Notes: generated by a model not told the origin, from the sequence alone. Numbered from the stretch's first letter, positions 9,105-17,665 are shown. The stretch is DNA of 64,000 nt from Clostridia bacterium (GCA_017442155.1 JAFSAU010000051.1:1-64000); one strand, 5' to 3'. Numbers and translations: made by a program.

Positions 9105-9958
9105 AATTTATTGTAATTACGGGTCTATCCGGCGCAGGTCGGACCCGGGCACTCCGGTGTCTGGAGGACATGAATTTTTATTGTGTGGACAACCTTCCGC
9201 CCGTCCTCGTCAGCAAATTTGCGGAAATGTGCAGTCAGTCTCAGGGAAAGCTGGATCATGTGGCCGTGGTGGTGGACGTGCGAAGCGGCAGTATGTTCCG
9301 GGAGCTTCGCGGAGAGCTGACGCGGATGCAGGAAGCCGCCCTGCCCTTCGAGCTATTGTTTCTGGATGCGAATGACGCGACCCTTATTGCCCGCTACAAG
9401 GAAACGCGGCGGTCGCACCCCTTGTCTCCCGGCGGACGGGCCATTGACGGCATCGTGCGGGAACGGGAGATTTTAGAGGATATCAAGCGTCTTGCTACCC
9501 ACACGATAGACACCTCCCATATGCAGCCCCAACACCTGAAAAAACGGATGCGGGACCTATTCTCCGATGCTTCCGACGGGCTTCCGATGACAATCGACAT
9601 TATGTCCTTCGGATTTAAATATGGAATTCCGCTGGACAGCGACCTGGTTTTTGACGTCCGGTTTTTACCAAATCCTTTTTATGAGCCGGAGCTAAAGCCC
9701 ATGACGGGGCTGGACGAGCCGGTGCGCGAGTATATTATGGCATATCCGCAGAGCCGGGACTTTTGCGACAGGCTTCTGGATATGGTACAGTTTCTGATTC
9801 CGCAGTATGCCGAGGAGGGAAAGAGTAATCTCGTCATTTCCATCGGCTGTACCGGCGGGAAGCACCGTTCCGTGACGGTGGCGGCTTTTCTTGCGGAGGC
9901 CCTTTCATCGAGGGGGACCGTCTGCAGACTGCTGCACCGGGATAAAGAAAAAGCATAA
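9101..9958 (+). CDS. rapZ: RNase adapter / nucleotide-binding protein RapZ (YvcJ)
   Basis: RapZ proteins bind nucleotides and, in E. coli, guide RNase E to the GlmZ RNA to control amino sugar synthesis; YvcJ in Bacillus affects competence. The 285-residue product has an N-terminal P-loop GLSGAGRT with Arg in place of the usual Lys, then CVDNLPP, and the C-terminal GCTGGKHRSV motif. The start is the ATG overlapping the murB stop. In many Firmicutes rapZ is followed by yvcK and whiA; here it is followed by a secreted esterase instead. Confidence 0.93.
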   Translation: MKFIVITGLSGAGRTRALRCLEDMNFYCVDNLPPVLVSKFAEMCSQSQGKLDHVAVVVDVRSGSMFRELRGELTRMQEAALPFELLFLDANDATLIARYKETRRSHPLSPGGRAIDGIVREREILEDIKRLATHTIDTSHMQPQHLKKRMRDLFSDASDGLPMTIDIMSFGFKYGIPLDSDLVFDVRFLPNPFYEPELKPMTGLDEPVREYIMAYPQSRDFCDRLLDMVQFLIPQYAEEGKSNLVISIGCTGGKHRSVTVAAFLAEALSSRGTVCRLLHRDKEKA

Positions 9959-9980
9959 AATGACAGACAAGAGGCTATGT

Positions 9981-11546
9981 ATGCGTAGAATTTGTTTACT
10001 CGTGGCGGCATGTTTGCTCTTTGCCGGCTTTCCGGTGCTGGCAGGGGCGGATTACGCCGATACTTTTGATATTGCACCGGTTTTTACGGATAATATGGTC
10101 CTGCAGGCCGGTAAGGAAATCGTGCTTTACGGCACTTCGCCCGACGAGGGAAAACAGCTTGCGGTTTTCCTGGGAGAAGAAAAACGGGAAGCCGCCGTGG
10201 CAGACGGACGATGGGAGGCCCGCTTTCCTGCAAGAGAGGCAGGCGGTGAGCCGTTTCCTGTCCAGGTGCAGGGCAGCAGTGCGGCCGAGCATATTTTCAT
10301 TGAAAATGTGACAGTGGGTGACGTGTGGATTGTGATGGGGCAATCCAATGTGGAATTCAATGCCACCGCTCTTACAGAATGGGACGAGCTTTCGGCCCGT
10401 TTGCCGGGAAACATCCGGGTGCTCACCTATACGAGCCTGGACCTTGCCGGGCTCCCTACAGGTGCCAGGGCAAGGCAGTGGAGACAGCTGAACCATCTTT
10501 CGGCGGCACAGGCCAGCGCGCTTGGCGTTTTGTTTGCAGAGGGGCTTGCCGTTTCCACCGGCTTTTCGACACCAATCGGCTTAATTTCAGCCGGCTTTCG
10601 GGGACAGGACCTGGCGGCATTTCTCCCTGCCCATCTGACAAAGAAAATGGACGCCGTTGAGGAAAAAGGCCGGATTTATGAAAGCGTGATTCAGCATCTG
10701 GAGGCTTTGCCTATTGCCGGTCTTATCTGGTATCAGGGTGAGGCAAACGGTGTGCTGTACAAACAATACACGGAAAAATTTTCAGCTTTTATTGCCGGAT
10801 GGCGGGAAAAAGCCGGGCACTTCCCGGTGTACGCCGTGGAGCTGTCCCCCTGCTTTGCCGCCCCTGCGGGGACGGATGGGGCGAGCCGGCAGTATATGGA
10901 TTTCGGTACGGTACGGGGCGTAATCGGCACACTGCCGCTTTTCGTGCCGGACCTTACGCTTTGCACCACCAGCGATCTGTTTGCAGATAAGCTCTACGCA
11001 AACAGCCTCCATCCGCCGAATAAGCGCGCGGTGGCAAGCCGGGTACTGGGTGCAGTGCTGGCCCGGCAGTACGGCATCGGGACGGAGGAGGCGGTGGCAC
11101 CGCAGATTGCAAGCATCTCCTTTGGTGAAACTCCCTGCGAGGTGGTACTCACCTATTCTGCGCCCCTGGCTGTCACCGGAGGGGAATGCCTCGGCTTTTC
11201 CGGCATCGACCGGGAGTGGAATCCGGCAGAAATTCTGGCACTTACCGTGGAGGACCGTCAGGTGCGGGTTACCTTTGACCGGGATATCTGCATCGTCCGC
11301 TACGGCTGTCACCCGGAGGATGTATTCGGGGAAACACTGACACTGATGGGGAGTGGCGGAATTCCGGCACCAAACCTCTGGTATAAGCTGGCGGAGCCGG
11401 ATAAGCCTTCTCTGCTTAGCTTTGCTCTCTTGTATTTCGTGACCTTTATTGTGCGTGCATGGCCGTTTATCCTGCTGGCTCTGGCAGGAGCCGGCTTGTG
11501 GTTATGGCGCAAAAAGTATAGAAAACAAAAGAAAAAGGAGAAATGA
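9981..11546 (+). CDS. Membrane-anchored sialate O-acetylesterase-like protein
   Basis: Likely removes O-acetyl groups from sialic acid or another glycan outside the cell. After a signal peptide (first about 22 residues) comes an N-terminal beta domain (FTDNMVLQ), then an SGNH-hydrolase core with VMGQSN (nucleophile Ser block) and IWYQGEAN, typical of family PF03629, and a late HPPNKRA segment that would supply the catalytic His. The C-terminus has one hydrophobic helix followed by a Lys-rich tail, so it is anchored in the membrane facing outward. The ATG at 9981 follows AAGAGG; an ATG at 9960 is possible. It overlaps the next gene. Confidence 0.8.
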   Translation: MRRICLLVAACLLFAGFPVLAGADYADTFDIAPVFTDNMVLQAGKEIVLYGTSPDEGKQLAVFLGEEKREAAVADGRWEARFPAREAGGEPFPVQVQGSSAAEHIFIENVTVGDVWIVMGQSNVEFNATALTEWDELSARLPGNIRVLTYTSLDLAGLPTGARARQWRQLNHLSAAQASALGVLFAEGLAVSTGFSTPIGLISAGFRGQDLAAFLPAHLTKKMDAVEEKGRIYESVIQHLEALPIAGLIWYQGEANGVLYKQYTEKFSAFIAGWREKAGHFPVYAVELSPCFAAPAGTDGASRQYMDFGTVRGVIGTLPLFVPDLTLCTTSDLFADKLYANSLHPPNKRAVASRVLGAVLARQYGIGTEEAVAPQIASISFGETPCEVVLTYSAPLAVTGGECLGFSGIDREWNPAEILALTVEDRQVRVTFDRDICIVRYGCHPEDVFGETLTLMGSGGIPAPNLWYKLAEPDKPSLLSFALLYFVTFIVRAWPFILLALAGAGLWLWRKKYRKQKKKEK

Positions 11547-12571
11547 TGATGAAAAGACTTCGGATTTTGTCGGTTGTTCTTTGTTTGCTGCTCTTTCCCA
11601 CTGCAGTCTGCGGAACGGGGTTGGAAGGAGTATACGACCAGGTATGCCCGGTAAACACAAAGGTGCATCTGGAAGAAACACAGATGGCCGTCAGCATGTT
11701 CAATGCCACCGGTCACGCTATCTCCCGTGTGGAATTTTCGCTGTATCTTTTTACCGGGGACGGAGAGCCGGCCCGGTATAACGGTACCCATTATTTCTAC
11801 GCCTATGCACCGGATATGCATCTGCATCCGCTGACAGAGCAGACGCTGTACTGGACGGTGGAAAAACATGCCGGAGCAGAAGAAATCCGGGATTTCCAAG
11901 TAGTAAAGGTGATTTTCGAGAGCGGTGAAACCTGGACAAAGCCGGAGGCCCCCCTTTTCTCTCAGGCCTTTTTGTATGCGACCAACCAAAAGAACGATAA
12001 CGACCGCTATTTGCTGAACGAAAACCGCGAGCTGACACTGGTGGACTACTCCTATTCGTCGGAAAGCCGCCTCTGGTACATCTGGAATGACGGCCCCGGC
12101 TGGGTCCCCTTCAGCCGGGATATTGTGGCAAGCTGTCAGGTGTGGGCACCCGAAGTCCGCATCCGGCTGGAAATTAACGGCGACCCTGCGCTTTCTGTGA
12201 CGGCAGAGTATGCTGTCACCCCCTCACCCGGGGTGGTGGCCATGCATTTTTATGCTACCGGGGAAACGGTGCAGACAAAGCCGTCGGAAATATCCTACCT
12301 CCGGACGGTGGGTACGCCTGCAACGGCGGCAAATGTGCACACTGTGGATTCGGGGCTACCCATCGGGGACGTACCCCTTTGTGTGGGCCTCTGGGATTAT
12401 ACGGAAGCCGAAGAACGTACCTGGTACATATGGGACGGCAAGGAGGAATGGCTACCTTTCTCCTTTGACCGGGCACCGATTTGCGAAATCTGGCGGACAG
12501 GGACCGTGTATCTGAAGCTTGCTTACCCGGACAGCGAGGCGGTATATGCCTTGTCAGTGAAAGGGGTCTGA
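11543..12571 (+). CDS. Secreted protein of unknown function with duplicated WYIW motif
   Basis: I do not recognise this 342-residue protein. It has a signal peptide (KRLRILSVVLCLLLFPTAVCG). The first half has a beta-rich look with a FESGETW segment. The second half has two copies of one motif: WYIW-x(5)-W-x-PFS-x-D, followed by a Cys and a Trp and a beta strand, near residues 172-200 and 292-325. It overlaps the esterase stop by four bases (ATGA) and is followed by comM after one base, so it is expressed with the esterase and may act with it at the surface. Confidence 0.7.
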   Translation: MMMKRLRILSVVLCLLLFPTAVCGTGLEGVYDQVCPVNTKVHLEETQMAVSMFNATGHAISRVEFSLYLFTGDGEPARYNGTHYFYAYAPDMHLHPLTEQTLYWTVEKHAGAEEIRDFQVVKVIFESGETWTKPEAPLFSQAFLYATNQKNDNDRYLLNENRELTLVDYSYSSESRLWYIWNDGPGWVPFSRDIVASCQVWAPEVRIRLEINGDPALSVTAEYAVTPSPGVVAMHFYATGETVQTKPSEISYLRTVGTPATAANVHTVDSGLPIGDVPLCVGLWDYTEAEERTWYIWDGKEEWLPFSFDRAPICEIWRTGTVYLKLAYPDSEAVYALSVKGV

Positions 12572-12572
12572 T

Positions 12573-14096
12573 ATGTTTACAAAAGTGAACACCTGCTGTC
12601 TGCAGGGAATAGACGGCCATCTCGTCTGCGTGGAAACCGACGTTTCGCCGGGCTTGCCGGGCTTTGAGGTGGTGGGCCTGCCGGATGCCACGGTAAAGGA
12701 AGCCCGGGAAAGAGTACGGGCCGCGATTAAAAACTGCGGTTATGAATTTCCGGCGCGGCGGCTGACGGTAAACCTTGCACCGGCAGATATGAAAAAAGTG
12801 GGCAGTATGTTTGACCTGCCTATTGCCGCGGCTATTTTACTGGCTACGGACCAGGTACAGGCGGCGGCAGAAAACTATGTTTTAATCGGGGAACTCTCCC
12901 TGGCCGGAGAAATACGCCCTGTGCCCGGCGTTCTGCCTCTTGTAATGGGGGCACGGGCGGCCGGGATAGAAAATGTAATTGTACCTGCAGAAAATGCGGA
13001 AGAGGGAGCTCTTTGCGAAGGCCTTCATGTCTTCGGCGCCGCTACGCTTGCGGAAGCGATGGCGCATCTGGAAGGCAAAACGCCGCTCCCGGAAACCACC
13101 GCCGATGTTGCCCGGCTTCTGGAGGACAGCCAGATGGCCATGGGTGATTTTGCCGAGGTCAAGGGCCAGGAAAATGTGAAACGGGCACTGGAAATTGCTG
13201 CGGCAGGCGGACACAACATTCTGATTATCGGTTCACCGGGGTCAGGAAAAAGTATGCTGGCCCAGCGGCTCCCCTCCATTCTGCCGCCCATGACCGCGGC
13301 AGAGGCACTGGAGGTTACCCGCATTCACAGCGTGGCCGGGGCACTTCCCCCCGCGTCTCCACTGCTGACTGTCCGTCCCTTCCGGGCACCGCATCACAGT
13401 GCGTCCACCGTAGGGCTTACGGGCGGCGGCGCGAGTGTGCGTCCCGGTGAAATTTCGCTGGCCCACAGAGGGGTACTGTTTTTAGATGAGCTGCCGGAAT
13501 TCCGGCGCGATGCCATGGAAATTCTGCGCCAGCCCATGGAGGACGGCACTGTGACCGTGACCCGTGCGGCGGCAACGCATACCTACCCCAGTGATTTCAT
13601 GTTGGTGGCGGCCATGAATCCCTGCCGGTGCGGCTATTACGGCGATAAAACCCGCCGCTGTAAGTGCACCGCCTCGTCCATTGCCCGGTATGTGGGAAAA
13701 ATCAGCGGGCCGCTTCTTGACAGAATTGATATCCGCGTGGAGGCAGAAACTGTTACATATTCCCAGCTTTCCGCGCCGCCGGCAGAGTCCTCGGAACAAA
13801 TACGCCGACGGGTTACAAGGGCGCGGGAATTGCAGGCAGAACGGCTTTCTGCCCTGGGACTTTTCTGCAATGCCCAGCTTTCCAAGGATGTGGAGGAACG
13901 GTGCGATCTGACGCCTGCCGCCGCCTGCATGGCAAAGGAAGCGTTTACAGCTATGCAAATGAGCGCGCGGAGTTACACCCGGGTTTTAAAGGTGGCCCGG
14001 ACCATAGCGGACCTGGATGGATGTGCAAAGGTACAGGACCACCATATTGCCGAGGCCTTCCGGTACCATCTGCCCGGGGACCGGCTGGATGTCTGA
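12573..14096 (+). CDS. comM: YifB/ComM family Mg-chelatase-like AAA+ ATPase
   Basis: ComM-type helicases promote branch migration during integration of transforming DNA. The 507 residues are full length: an N-terminal Lon-S5-like ChlI domain (PGFEVVGLPDATVKEARERV), the AAA+ core with Walker A GSPGSGKS near 225, Walker B LFLDELPEF near 305, a zinc-type CRCGYYGD insert (NPCRCGYYGDKTRRCKC), and a C-terminal domain ending in RTIADLDGC. It is the last gene before a strong terminator at 14118-14152. Confidence 0.93.
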   Translation: MFTKVNTCCLQGIDGHLVCVETDVSPGLPGFEVVGLPDATVKEARERVRAAIKNCGYEFPARRLTVNLAPADMKKVGSMFDLPIAAAILLATDQVQAAAENYVLIGELSLAGEIRPVPGVLPLVMGARAAGIENVIVPAENAEEGALCEGLHVFGAATLAEAMAHLEGKTPLPETTADVARLLEDSQMAMGDFAEVKGQENVKRALEIAAAGGHNILIIGSPGSGKSMLAQRLPSILPPMTAAEALEVTRIHSVAGALPPASPLLTVRPFRAPHHSASTVGLTGGGASVRPGEISLAHRGVLFLDELPEFRRDAMEILRQPMEDGTVTVTRAAATHTYPSDFMLVAAMNPCRCGYYGDKTRRCKCTASSIARYVGKISGPLLDRIDIRVEAETVTYSQLSAPPAESSEQIRRRVTRARELQAERLSALGLFCNAQLSKDVEERCDLTPAAACMAKEAFTAMQMSARSYTRVLKVARTIADLDGCAKVQDHHIAEAFRYHLPGDRLDV

Positions 14097-14117
14097 TAAC
14101 AGAAAACAACAAAAAAG

Positions 14118-14155
14118 AGCCGACCGCCCCGATAGATTCGGGGCTGTCGGCTTCT
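14118..14155 (+). terminator. Terminator after comM
   Basis: A 15-bp stem (14118-14132 with 14138-14152, one G-U pair) ends the long rightward block. The T-run after it is short and interrupted (TTCTT). Confidence 0.75.
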
Positions 14156-14217
14156 TGCTACGCTAACATAACAAGGTTTTCCGAAAAACCCGAGCGTTTA
14201 AGAGGTGTACTCGAACA

Positions 14218-14252
14218 GTAAACGGAGCAGAGAAAATCACTGCCCCGTTTCA
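14218..14252 (-). terminator. Terminator-like hairpin after the transposase gene
   Basis: GTAAACGGAGCAG (14218-14230) pairs with 14240-14252 with two imperfect positions. It lies just beyond the stop of the leftward transposase gene. Confidence 0.5.
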
Positions 14253-14421
14253 CTAGTATAAAAACAATCTAATTCCCATTTTAAGGGATTTGTGTCTATG
14301 TATTCCCATATTTTCTGATAATCTTTTTCACCACGAATTATATGGTCGTGATAAGACCTTTGCCAAAGGGTGTTGCCGAATTTATTTGTTGTGTATGATT
14401 TTAATTGACCGATTACGTTTT

Positions 14422-14447
14422 GTAGGGGAGGGGTTCCATCCCCTCCC
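14422..14447 (+). repeat. REP-like palindrome inside the RAYT gene, copy A
   Basis: 26 bases beginning GTAGGGG, with arms GGGAGGGG and CCCCTCCC around a 6-base loop. It lies in the transposase coding sequence, which stays open through it (a Gly-Gly-Asp-Gly-Thr-Pro-Pro stretch). It points toward copy B, 138 bases away. Confidence 0.75.
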
Positions 14448-14585
14448 GAATCTTCTAAAATCACAATTAAATGTATATGATTTGGCATAATTACATATTT
14501 ATCAATCGAAATTCCAATATAATTACCGTTAATATATTGTATTGATTTTTCAATTTCTTTTCCTATTGATGTTACTGTGTTTTTC

Positions 14586-14611
14586 GGGAGGGCACAGAGG
14601 CCCTCCCCTAC
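14586..14611 (-). repeat. REP-like palindrome inside the RAYT gene, copy B
   Basis: On the minus strand the 26 bases begin GTAGGGG and contain GGGAGGGC and GCCCTCCC arms around a 6-base loop. Same length and leading heptamer as copy A (14422) and the intergenic copy at 34226, with a different palindrome core of the same form. Confidence 0.75.
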
Positions 14612-14724
14612 AATGTTTGACAATATACATTTCCTGTTGTGTGTGCATATCGTAACAAAATATGCCCCAGGTGCCCCATAATCATATCCTTTTAATCTTG
14701 TTGTCTTTCGTTTTGGTAAATCCA

Positions 14725-14913
14725 TTATTTCACCCTGCTGTTATCAATACCATACTCTAACAAAATATTAATCAATTCATTTCTTGACCGATTTGTTTCT
14801 TCGGATTTTGTTCTCACAGAAAATGTTTTATATCCATCTTCGCCTTTTAAATCTACTGTCCTTAACGGTACACCTCTTAGTTTGTTAGGGTTTCGTGAGG
14901 TTCTTATTTTCAC
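14725..14913 (-). CDS. Small protein, possible ribbon-helix-helix DNA-binding
   Basis: A 62-codon frame whose GTG start overlaps the decarboxylase stop (GTGA) and whose TAA shares a base with the transposase ATG. The middle segment GYKTFSVRTK followed by RSRNELINILLEYG resembles a strand-helix-helix of the RHH fold, where NELINxxL is the second helix. It could be an Arc-like regulator of the transposase or an unrelated small protein. There is no separate ribosome site, so expression would depend on coupling. Base composition matches the transposase rather than the decarboxylase, suggesting both arrived together. Confidence 0.5.
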   Translation of the reverse strand: MKIRTSRNPNKLRGVPLRTVDLKGEDGYKTFSVRTKSEETNRSRNELINILLEYGIDNSRVK

Positions 14914-16238
14914 AATTCTTTTACGACGGTGCACTGCGTGATGCCGTAATAAGCAAAACACCGCACAGCTGCTTCGTCTATCCGTTCTCCGGCCGCGACA
15001 ATGGGCACAGCCGGCGGGCAGGACAACGTCGGAGATGCAAGAATACGACCCATGCTTTCTTCGGCGGGAATATCCTCCCGGGGTACAAACAGTGCCTCCC
15101 GGATACGAAGGACCTGTTCTCCTTTGCCCGGCAGAGGCGGTTTTTCCGTAATTTCCGGCCGTTTCGGAACAGCGGCCAGTACCCTTTGCAGATGGTCAAG
15201 GCCCTCCGCACCTGTTTCCGGCGTTACCATCAGCACGAGAAAATCCGGGTCGGCAAACTCGCAGATGATATTTGCTTCGGCCAGAAGCCGTGCCAGATCC
15301 GTGCCCCGGTATCCGTAGGCTTTTGCCGCGACAGTAAGCTTTTGTGGCTCATCCCCCACAAAGTAGAATCCCCGGTTTTCCAGATTTCTCCTTGTTTTTT
15401 CCACCGCCGGCAGAAAGGATGCCAGCCGTTCGGTGTGCCCGGCCAGATACGGATTCGCCTTATCCAGCGACTGCAGTATCAGATAGGACGGGCTGGTGGA
15501 GCCAAACAGGGCCAGTGCCCGCCGGGCCTCGTTTTTAAGAACCGGAGGGGCCGACGGTGAAATATGCAGATACGCGCCGCCGGTGAGCACGGGCAGGGTT
15601 TTGTGGGCAGAATCACAGCACATATCTGCGCCCAAATCTATAGGATGACGGCTTTCAGGAAGAAACTTCAGGTATGCTCCGTGGGCGTTATCCACTAAAA
15701 ACAACAGATTGTGCCGACGGCAAACGGCGGCCAGGGCCCGGATATCCGAGGTCTGGCCTAAATAATCGGGACTGGTAATATACAGAGCAGTCGGCTTTTC
15801 CGGTAGTTTCAGTATCGCAGCTTCCACCGCTGCCGCATCCGCGCGGCAGGAAAGGTAGTCCGTGCCGCGGCAATATAGCCACGACACTGTAGCATCTGCC
15901 ATGCACGCCGCGCTGATAAAGCTCCCGTGGGCGTTCCTGCCTGCCAGAATATGAAGCGGTTTTCCCTGTGCCTTGGCATGAAGGGCGGCCAGGTACACCA
16001 TGGCCCGGATGCCGTGGGAGGACCCTTCGGTGGAATACAGCGTTTTACAGCCAAACAAGGCCCCGGCGTTTTCCTCGCTTTCCCGGATGATGCCGGAGGG
16101 CGCATACAGACTGTCCGCGCCGTCAATTTCAGTAATATCCCCGCTCCATGCACCGGTACCCTTGTGGCCGGGCATATGGAGACGGAGGGCGTTTCTTTCT
16201 GTGTATTCCTTCACAAAATTGCAAATCGGTGTCCGCAT
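14910..16238 (-). CDS. Orn/Lys/Arg decarboxylase family PLP enzyme
   Basis: Likely decarboxylates arginine, lysine or ornithine for polyamine synthesis, or acts as a related PLP enzyme. The 442 residues match the short Gram-positive class (YaaO/SpeA type) without the N-terminal wing domain. MPGHKGTG is near residue 22, the EGSSHGIRA phosphate loop near 71, DNAHGAY near 187, and the PLP lysine in SAHKTLPVLTG near 215. It starts three bases after the SCIFF maturase stop; in Clostridia this pairing of genes is common. Substrate cannot be told from sequence. Confidence 0.88.
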   Translation of the reverse strand: MRTPICNFVKEYTERNALRLHMPGHKGTGAWSGDITEIDGADSLYAPSGIIRESEENAGALFGCKTLYSTEGSSHGIRAMVYLAALHAKAQGKPLHILAGRNAHGSFISAACMADATVSWLYCRGTDYLSCRADAAAVEAAILKLPEKPTALYITSPDYLGQTSDIRALAAVCRRHNLLFLVDNAHGAYLKFLPESRHPIDLGADMCCDSAHKTLPVLTGGAYLHISPSAPPVLKNEARRALALFGSTSPSYLILQSLDKANPYLAGHTERLASFLPAVEKTRRNLENRGFYFVGDEPQKLTVAAKAYGYRGTDLARLLAEANIICEFADPDFLVLMVTPETGAEGLDHLQRVLAAVPKRPEITEKPPLPGKGEQVLRIREALFVPREDIPAEESMGRILASPTLSCPPAVPIVAAGERIDEAAVRCFAYYGITQCTVVKEL

Positions 16239-16241
16239 TTT

Positions 16242-17609
16242 CTACTCCCTGAGTGCCCGGTCTACAGCCACCATAATAGCACATTCCATCCGTTTTTTGA
16301 ATAATTCACAGCCGTACCGGTATACGCCGCGTACCGAGCCGGTGGCGTGGTACGCATTGGCCGCACAGCCGCCGGAGCAGTACAGCCGCGCCCAGCAGTC
16401 CCGGCAGTCGGGACGGGCGTACACGTTGCAGTCGGCAAACTGTTTCTGGGTTTCGGGACTGGTGACGCCCTTCCAGATATCGCCGAGACGAAAAGCCTCG
16501 TCCCCCACAAACTGGTGACAGGGGTACAAATCACCCCAGGGGGTAACGGCCATGTATTCCGTTCCGCTTCCACAGCCGGAAATCCGCTTGTAAATGCAGG
16601 GGCCGCCCTCCAGATCTATCATATAGTGATAGAAGGTAAAGGGCTTTCCTTCCTTATCCCGTTCCAGCATAAGAGCCGCCAGCTTTTCGTACTGGTCCAT
16701 CACCACGGGCAAATCCTCTTTTGTCAGCTCTGCCGGGTCTCCCGCGGCACATACGACCGGCTCCATGCTCAGCTCCGTAAAGCCCAGGTCCAGCATCGTT
16801 TTAATATCTTCAAGAAAATCCGGATTTTCGTGGGTGAAGGTACCGCGCATATAGTAGTTTTTGCCGCCTCTGGCCTCCACAAGCTTCCGGAACTTCGGTA
16901 CAATCCGCTCCCAGCTGCCGTTTCCGGCGTAGTCTACCCGGTACCGGTCGTGAATCTCCTTCCGTCCGTCCAGGCTCAGCACCACATTGCTCATTTCCCG
17001 GTTTGCGAAATCAATCACATCGTCATCAATCAGAAGACCGTTGGTGGTAAGGGTGAAACGGAAGTTCTTGTTTTTTTCCTTTTCGATACTGCGGGCGTAG
17101 GCCACAAGCTTTTTCACCACGTCAAAATTCATCAGCGGCTCGCCGCCGAAAAAGTCCACCTCCAGATTCCGCCGCGTGCCGGAATTTTCCACCAGAAAAT
17201 CCAGAGCGCGCTTGCCCACCTCGTAGGACATCACGCTCCGTTCCCCGTTGTATTTTCCCTGGCTTGCAAAGCAGTAGGCACAGTTTAAGTTACAGGTGTG
17301 GGCGATGTGGAGACAAAGTGCTTTCACAACGCCTGCTGTTTTTTCTTTAAGAACGCCGGCAGATTCGGCAAACGTATCCGGCGCAAACAGCTGGCCGGAG
17401 GCCTTCAGTGCCGCTACCTGGTCGTAGCAGGCCGCAATATCTTCCTTTGAAGCAGTATGCTTTCCGGCAATTTCACAAAGAACCTCGTCCCGGTCCTTTT
17501 CTTCAAACAGGGCAATGATATCATAGGCCATGGGGTCCACGGCGTGCACGGCACCGGATGCCACATCTAAAACAATATTATACTGCCCCAGCTTGTACTG
17601 ATGGATCAT
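16242..17609 (-). CDS. scfB: SCIFF peptide radical SAM maturase
   Basis: This radical SAM/SPASM enzyme installs a thioether crosslink in the SCIFF peptide encoded just upstream, giving a ranthipeptide-type RiPP. The 455 residues include an N-terminal peptide-recognition (RRE-like) region (1-95), the radical SAM cysteines C106, C110 and C113 in CNLNCAYC, GGEPLMNFD near 155, and a C-terminal Cys-rich SPASM region (SGCGSG, DLYPCH, DCRDCWARLYCSGGC) for two auxiliary iron-sulfur clusters. The ATG at 17609 follows GAGGTGAG. A hairpin lies between precursor and maturase genes, which would favour peptide over enzyme. Confidence 0.94.
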   Translation of the reverse strand: MIHQYKLGQYNIVLDVASGAVHAVDPMAYDIIALFEEKDRDEVLCEIAGKHTASKEDIAACYDQVAALKASGQLFAPDTFAESAGVLKEKTAGVVKALCLHIAHTCNLNCAYCFASQGKYNGERSVMSYEVGKRALDFLVENSGTRRNLEVDFFGGEPLMNFDVVKKLVAYARSIEKEKNKNFRFTLTTNGLLIDDDVIDFANREMSNVVLSLDGRKEIHDRYRVDYAGNGSWERIVPKFRKLVEARGGKNYYMRGTFTHENPDFLEDIKTMLDLGFTELSMEPVVCAAGDPAELTKEDLPVVMDQYEKLAALMLERDKEGKPFTFYHYMIDLEGGPCIYKRISGCGSGTEYMAVTPWGDLYPCHQFVGDEAFRLGDIWKGVTSPETQKQFADCNVYARPDCRDCWARLYCSGGCAANAYHATGSVRGVYRYGCELFKKRMECAIMVAVDRALRE

Positions 17610-17632
17610 TCTTTCTCACCTCTGTATAAATA

Positions 17633-17661
17633 AAAACGCCGCCTGCAAAAGGCGGCGTTTT
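17633..17661 (-). terminator. Partial terminator between SCIFF gene and its maturase
   Basis: A perfect 11-bp GC-rich stem (17633-17643 with 17651-17661) followed on the minus strand by TTTTT, placed five bases past the SCIFF stop. The maturase has no visible promoter of its own, so read-through is needed and the hairpin probably sets the precursor-to-enzyme ratio. Confidence 0.75.
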
Positions 17662-17665
17662 GTGC

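Larger units (their letters stand above)
14237..14725 (-). mobile_element. REP-associated tyrosine transposase (RAYT, IS200/IS605-like Y1)
   Basis: This 162-residue protein has the Y1 HUH transposase hallmarks of the RAYT family: GAYFVTICT near residue 20, the metal-binding PNHIHLI at 81-87, and WQRSYHDHIIR at 121-131 with Tyr125 as the likely catalytic residue, then IWEYIDTNPLKW. Such proteins move or maintain short palindromic REP elements. Two REP-like palindromes lie inside the gene in frame, encoding residues 39-47 and 93-102. The DNA is AT-richer than its surroundings. Its ATG shares one base with the stop of the small ORF upstream, and AGGGTG lies before it. Confidence 0.88.

Noticed and set aside
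9101-9160. RapZ with a dead P-loop
   Set aside because: The Walker Lys is Arg (GLSGAGRT), but this variant occurs in other RapZ homologues, so loss of function is not implied.
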